From the NCBI RefSeq assembly GCF_004379255.2, contig NC_056052.1:17640589-17704588 (forward strand): DNA of 64,000 bases. The letters run 5' to 3'. Position 1 is the first letter of the stretch; every line of letters starts with the position of its first letter. Below, one piece after another: positions 59,563 through 64,000 of this stretch. Source of the DNA: Salvia splendens (taxonomy: Eukaryota; Streptophyta; Magnoliopsida; Lamiales; Lamiaceae). The translations under genes were made by a program, and so were the position numbers. Below the pieces are notes generated by a model that saw nothing but the letters and a program-made list of their open reading frames with translations, was not told where the DNA came from and searched no databases.

Positions 59563-60125
59563 AATAGTCCTTTGTAATGGTGTAACGCATTCTCGTAGGG
59601 CAGCGGAATTGTATGCCCAACAAGACTTAGTAAATGAAATTTTTTCATTTCGCTTCTATCACTGCGTATTTACAGTTCAGCGATTTTTTATTTCATTTAT
59701 TGTACTCGTCCTCGGTCTTATGAAGTAAACTCTTCTTTGACCGGACTTAGTTAGTGTCCTTATTTGGCGAGTTTTATCGCTTGGATTGGACTTTCCCTAG
59801 TTAACCGGAGTGGTTTTCGGCTTATTGCAGTTCGTTTCAGACGAATTGCTTGTTTCTTAAGCTGAATTGTGGAGTCTTGTATCTTCCTTAGAAGCTTGGA
59901 CTCACAATTGTCTTTAATACATGATCTAAAAAAATGGGATCAGCCTTTAAGGAACAATATACCTCAGTAACATTTATAAGAGACAAAACGCACATAGAGA
60001 GACAAATAAAAAGGACGAAAAAGATTTTAATCTTTTAAAAAACGACAAGTATAAAGAACAATAAAAATATGAAAGCACATAACCCTAGGACCGAACTAGA
60101 CACAAGACTGACCGGACCTTGTCTC
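59563..60125. other. Spacer between antisense gene B and pol
   Basis: This is non-coding on both strands. It is probably the 3' untranslated region of gene B on the plus strand (T-rich, with aatgaaatt at 59632) and the sequence after the pol stop on the minus strand. The two transcription units converge here. Confidence 0.5.
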
Positions 60126-63100
60126 TTACAAATAGAACTTCTTGAGGTTGGAAATATGCCATGTTCGGGGTACTTGTTCTCCTGACATGTGAGTTAATTT
60201 ATAAGACCCTTTTCCCAGGACTTCTGACACCCGATACGGACCTTCCCATGTGGGTTCAAGTTTGCCCAGCTTTTCTGCTCGGCTTACTTCATTGTTTCTT
60301 AATACGAGATCTCCCACTTGAAACTGCAGCTTTTTCACCCTTTGGTTATAATACCGGGTTACTTGCTCCTTGTACTTGGCTTCTTTTATGAAGGCCAATT
60401 CTCTTCTTTCTTCGGCAAGATCTAGTTCGGCTCTCAGTCCGTCGTCATTCAGTTCTGTTGAGAAATTAAGGGTTCGGGGGCTGGGTATGCCGATCTCAAC
60501 CGGAATTACGGCTTCAGTGCCGTACACTAGACTGTACGGAGTTTCACCGTTGGAGGTTTTTGGTGTAGTTCGGTAAGACCATAGGACTTGAGGAAGATTT
60601 TCTACCCATTGTCCTTTGGCTTGTTCTAACCGAGTTTTTAATCCTTTCACCAAAGTACGGTTTGTTACTTCCGTTTGTCCGTTTGCTTGTGGGTGAGAGA
60701 CTGAAGTGAACCGCTGTTGAATATTCAACTCTTGGCACCAATTCTTGAATGTTTTGTCAGTAAACTGAGTCCCATTATCTGAAATGAGGATATGGGGTAT
60801 GCCAAATCGGCAAACTATGTTCTTCCAGACAAAATCTAATGCCTTTGAGCTTGTTATCGTAGCTAATGGTTCAGCCTCCACCCACTTTGTGAAGTAATCC
60901 ACGGCAACGATCAAGAATTTCATTTGCCGGGGAGCTTGTGGTAGTGGTCCTACTATGTCTATGCCCCATTGCATAAAAGGCCAAGGGCTTTGCATAGCAC
61001 ATAGATCAGTCTGCGGCGTCCTTGGGATATTTGCATGGATTTGGCATTTCGTACATTTCTTAACTAGCTGTACTGCTTCTTGTACCAAAGTTGGCCAATA
61101 ATATCCCCATCTCAGAACTTTTTTAGCTAATGCTCTAGCTCCGATGTGGCTACCGCAAGATCCTTCATGAACTTCTCTAAGGATGTAATCCGTCTCTTCT
61201 GGTCCTACACATCGCAATAACGGTTGAAGGTAGGACTTTCTATATAGGACTCCTTCATGAAGTTCATACCGACGTGCTCGGCATGTGATTTTCCTTGCTT
61301 CTCTCTTATCCTCGGGCAGTTGTCCTTGATCTAGATACTTTAATATTGGCGTCATCCAGTTTGGTGAACTGGTTACTGAGTGTACTTCAGCTTCATCAAT
61401 GCTTCTGTGCGGTAATTCCTCCACCTTTGAGCTCGGATATGAGGCCAACTTACTTAAAGTATCTGCTCGGCTATTTCCCGCTCTGGGAATGCGGATTATC
61501 CGAAAATAAGAGAAATTTCGGCTAATACTTTGCGCTTTGTCCAAGTATTTTTTCATCCTTTCACCACGGGCTTCACTTGTACCCAGCATGTGATTCACTA
61601 TGACTTGTGAATCACAATGAATTTTGAGAGATTTGACAAGTAGACGTTGCGCTAACTGAAGTCCGGCAAGAAGGGCTTCGTATTCGGCTTCGTTATTAGT
61701 GGTTGGGAATAAGAACCGAAGTGAATAAGTTACTTCGTGTCCGTCGGGAGCGATAAGTAGAATACCAGCTCCACTTCCTGTCTTATTCGAAGCTCCATCT
61801 ACGAATCCAATCCAACAGTCCGGCGGCTCTACTTCGGGTTTCTGGGGCTGTGTTAGTTCATCATTGGTAGGATTTTTCTGTTCGGCAATAATAGGGATTG
61901 CCTGATCGAACTTTGCCTCTACAAGAAAATCTGCCAAGGCTTGTCCCTTGATGGCTTTCCGAGGTAGATATTCTATTGAATGTTCTCCCAACTCTATGGC
62001 CCACTTGGCAATTCTGCCTGATGCTTCTGGCTTAGTCAAAACTTGCCGAAGTGGAAGATCGGTTAAGACGCATACTTTGTGAGCATAGAAATATGGCCGC
62101 AGTCTCCTTGCTGCATTTACTAATGGCAGAGCAATTTTTTCCAGAGGTTGATACCTTGTTTCGGGACCTCTTAATGCTCGGCTTGTAAAGTAGATAGGAC
62201 GCTGTTTTAGGCCTTCTTCTCGCACAAGCACCGCGCTAATGGTTTGATCTGATGCTGCTAAATATAAGAATATCACTTCGGCATCTGTTGGAGCAGAGAG
62301 AGTAGGAAGTTCGGTTAAATAACTTTTGAGTTCGTCAAAAGCCTTTTTCTGTTCGGCTCCCCACTCAAACTTTGGTGCCTTCTTCAAAACATTGAAGAAC
62401 GGCATTTGCTTTTCGGCTGCTTGGGAAAGGAATCTATTCAGTGCGGCTAGACATCCAGTTAGCCTTTGCACATCATGTATGGACTTCGGCATTGCCATGT
62501 TCTGAACAACTTGAACCTTTAGGGGATTTGCCTTGAGTCCTTCCTTTGAAACCCAACAACCCAGAAATTTTCCCGAATCTACCAAAAAGGTACATTTTTG
62601 GGGATTGAGTTTGAGGTTGGCTTTTTTGAGCACGTCGAGAGTGGATTTGAGATTGTTTTCGTACTTCGAAGTGCTTCTGCTTTTAACAACTATGTCGTCA
62701 ACATATACTTCAACCTCTTTTCCGATCAGGTGCCGAAATAGCTTATCTACCATCCTTTGATATGTGGCTCCGGCATTCTTTAAACCAAATGGCATCTTTT
62801 TATAAGCAAAAATACCGAAGTCAGTAATGAAAGCCGTTTTTGAAGCATCATTCTCATCCATTAAAACTTGGTGGTATCCTTTATACAAATCAAGAAAACA
62901 GAAAATTTCGAAGCCTATCAGAGCTTCTACTTTTTTATCTATGTTGGGAAGGGGGTAGCAATCTTTAGGACAGTGCTTATTTAGATCCGTAAAATCTATG
63001 CACATCCGCCATCCTCCTTCTTTTTTCTTGATCATCACATGATTGGCCACCCAAGAAGGATATTTTACTTCAAATAATACATCCGCTTTCAGTAATTGGC

Positions 63101-63389
63101 GGACTTCGTCATGGATGACTTGATTTCTTTCTGCCGCAAAGAGTCTTTGCTTCTGTTTTATAGGCCGGACTGAAGGATCAATATTTAACCGATGTGTAAT
63201 TACCTCGGGAGACACTCCAGTCATGTCCAACGGAGACCACGCAAAGACATCTTTGTACTCTTTGAGGAGCTGGATGGTCTTTTCCCGGAGTAGAGGTGTT
63301 CCCGCGAAACCGATCTTGACCGTTCTGGATGGATCATCTTCGTATAACTGAACTTTCATCGAGTTCGGCTCCGGTGTGACTTCGTTCAT
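60126..63389 (-). CDS. Tat-lineage pol: RT, RNase H, archaeal RNase H, integrase
   Basis: This is an uninterrupted 1087-codon ORF. RT (about residues 80-260) has CIDFTDLNKHCPKD, FLDLYKGYHQV, MPFGLKNAGATYQ and YVDDIVVKS. The first RNase H (about 365-490) reads LYLAASDQTISAVLV, lacking the usual catalytic aspartate. A second, archaeal-type RNase H (about 530-660) keeps GFVDGASN, NNEAEYEALL and CDSQVI. Integrase has an HHCC finger (HEGSCGSH..KKCTKC), then D in GIDIVGPLP, D in LISDNGTQF and E in GQTEVTNRT. A GPY-like end (LEPTWEGPYRV) precedes the stop. There is no chromodomain. The N-terminus is set by the upstream TAG at 63423; the ATG chosen may not be the true start if protease and RT are one product. 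Confidence 0.93.
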   Translation of the reverse strand: MNEVTPEPNSMKVQLYEDDPSRTVKIGFAGTPLLREKTIQLLKEYKDVFAWSPLDMTGVSPEVITHRLNIDPSVRPIKQKQRLFAAERNQVIHDEVRQLLKADVLFEVKYPSWVANHVMIKKKEGGWRMCIDFTDLNKHCPKDCYPLPNIDKKVEALIGFEIFCFLDLYKGYHQVLMDENDASKTAFITDFGIFAYKKMPFGLKNAGATYQRMVDKLFRHLIGKEVEVYVDDIVVKSRSTSKYENNLKSTLDVLKKANLKLNPQKCTFLVDSGKFLGCWVSKEGLKANPLKVQVVQNMAMPKSIHDVQRLTGCLAALNRFLSQAAEKQMPFFNVLKKAPKFEWGAEQKKAFDELKSYLTELPTLSAPTDAEVIFLYLAASDQTISAVLVREEGLKQRPIYFTSRALRGPETRYQPLEKIALPLVNAARRLRPYFYAHKVCVLTDLPLRQVLTKPEASGRIAKWAIELGEHSIEYLPRKAIKGQALADFLVEAKFDQAIPIIAEQKNPTNDELTQPQKPEVEPPDCWIGFVDGASNKTGSGAGILLIAPDGHEVTYSLRFLFPTTNNEAEYEALLAGLQLAQRLLVKSLKIHCDSQVIVNHMLGTSEARGERMKKYLDKAQSISRNFSYFRIIRIPRAGNSRADTLSKLASYPSSKVEELPHRSIDEAEVHSVTSSPNWMTPILKYLDQGQLPEDKREARKITCRARRYELHEGVLYRKSYLQPLLRCVGPEETDYILREVHEGSCGSHIGARALAKKVLRWGYYWPTLVQEAVQLVKKCTKCQIHANIPRTPQTDLCAMQSPWPFMQWGIDIVGPLPQAPRQMKFLIVAVDYFTKWVEAEPLATITSSKALDFVWKNIVCRFGIPHILISDNGTQFTDKTFKNWCQELNIQQRFTSVSHPQANGQTEVTNRTLVKGLKTRLEQAKGQWVENLPQVLWSYRTTPKTSNGETPYSLVYGTEAVIPVEIGIPSPRTLNFSTELNDDGLRAELDLAEERRELAFIKEAKYKEQVTRYYNQRVKKLQFQVGDLVLRNNEVSRAEKLGKLEPTWEGPYRVSEVLGKGSYKLTHMSGEQVPRTWHISNLKKFYL

Positions 63390-63422
63390 TTCGCCTGCCT
63401 CTGACTCCGGCTGCTGTGATTG

Positions 63423-63860
63423 CTATGCTTGATGGTGCCGATCTGATTGTTCGGCACTTTTAAGCGCAATCTGCAGACATTCTTTTGCTCTCTTTTGATC
63501 ACCTCGGATGACTGCTATCCCTCCTTTAGTGGGGATCTTGATTGTGAGGTGATAAGTAGAGCAAATGGCCCGAACTGTGTTGAGCCAGTCTCTTCCCAGT
63601 ATAATGTTATACGGGGATCGAGCTTTTACCACAAAAAACTCGATCACCGTACTGGAGCTAGTAGGTGCTCTTCCTACCGTAATCGGAAGGCTGATAATAC
63701 CTTCAGGGCGGGTGTCCTCCTGGGCGAAACTTTTCAGAGGAAGTGGGGCCGGACTGAGCCGAGCTGGATCCACTTCCAGTTTATCAAAACATTCTTTAAA
63801 AAGAATGCTAACCGACGCTCCTGTATCCACAAACACTCTGTGGATCAGTTTGTTTGCCAC
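63423..63860 (-). CDS. Tat-lineage aspartic protease (end of gag-pro)
   Basis: The active-site segment is FVDTGASVSILF and the second block YNIILGRDWLN, the two halves of a retroviral-type aspartic protease. The reading extends in frame beyond 63860 towards the window end, so this is the end of a longer gag-pro frame whose start lies outside. It stops at TAG (63423-63425), after which the same frame runs on for 11 codons to the ATG of pol. Confidence 0.85.
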   Translation of the reverse strand: MANKLIHRVFVDTGASVSILFKECFDKLEVDPARLSPAPLPLKSFAQEDTRPEGIISLPITVGRAPTSSSTVIEFFVVKARSPYNIILGRDWLNTVRAICSTYHLTIKIPTKGGIAVIRGDQKRAKECLQIALKSAEQSDRHHQA

Positions 63861-64000
63861 TCCAGCTTGAATGACAATAGCGTCTTGATGAGGAGAAATG
63901 GCCGGGACGGGATCTGCATCTGAAAATGTAATTACTTCCTCCTTCTTCAGCCTTTTATGTGTTGGCTCCTCTCGATTGAAGCCTCTGCGCTCTGATTTTA
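63861..64000 (-). CDS. Partial gag-pro reading frame at the window edge
   Basis: The minus-strand frame of the protease continues without a stop to the edge (EEVITFSDADPVPAISPHQD region). It is the linker between gag and protease. Gag itself is not in the window. Confidence 0.6.

Larger units (their letters stand above)
55758..64000 (-). mobile_element. Ty3/gypsy Tat-lineage element (3' part)
   Basis: On the minus strand: protease (63860-63423), then RT, RNase H, a second archaeal-type RNase H and integrase in one ORF (63389-60126), a ~3.8-kb region with genes on the opposite strand, the polypurine tract and the 3' LTR. A second RNase H plus a long pol-to-LTR spacer with antisense ORFs is characteristic of the Tat group (Retand/Ogre relatives). 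The gag and 5' LTR lie beyond position 64000. The intact 1087-codon pol suggests a fairly recent insertion. Confidence 0.88.

Overview
This is nuclear DNA from a flowering plant. Two multi-exon genes have plant intron structure, and nearly everything else is transposon sequence of plant type: Ty3/gypsy and Ty1/copia retroelements, Stowaway, hAT and PIF/Harbinger miniature elements, and tRNA-derived SINEs. Gene content and repeat style suggest an asterid eudicot, perhaps a mint-family (Lamiaceae) species, but that is an impression and no marker in the window settles it.

Only two genes look intact. A group I formin (minus strand, 20200-24107, six exons, 957 codons) encodes a membrane-anchored actin nucleator. 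A C-terminal-motor kinesin-14 of the ATK1/KatA type (plus strand, 49334-54064, 17 coding exons, 800 codons) encodes a minus-end-directed spindle motor. Both join in frame through GT-AG introns. A third gene, a G-type lectin receptor-like kinase (27405-30091, minus), is broken and is called a pseudogene. A short two-frame gene fragment lies at 4854-5330.

Layout. 1-4853: a minus-strand chromovirus (gag end, protease, RT, RNase H, integrase, chromodomain) with a shared direct repeat showing that a second copy once lay in tandem. 5402-9048: a second, plus-strand gypsy element cut off inside integrase. 9300-15800: nested small elements, including a Stowaway MITE split by a 3.3-kb LTR-like insertion and a solo LTR that holds a two-headed SINE. 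15800-20190: AT-rich, no genes. 20200-24107: formin. 24110-27400: AT-rich, with a perfect 282-bp duplication. 27405-30091: kinase pseudogene. 30240-37180: MITEs, a 2.7-kb solo LTR with exact target duplications, a copia remnant and an LTR-like block carrying ACCCGGCCGGGT palindromes. 38670-48590: a run of hAT MITEs with exact 8-bp target duplications, a SINE, a TRIM-like element and a Harbinger-type MITE holding a coding remnant. 49334-54064: kinesin. 55758-64000: a young Tat-lineage gypsy element on the minus strand, with its 3' LTR, polypurine tract, intact RT-RNase H-integrase ORF and protease. It also carries two intron-bearing or coiled-coil genes on the opposite strand between pol and the 3' LTR.

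The two cellular genes have no visible functional link. The least ordinary material is the antisense gene pair inside the Tat element (56651-59562), the in-frame stop between its protease and RT, the double RNase H, the two-headed SINE, and the nested insertions whose target duplications give a relative order of events.
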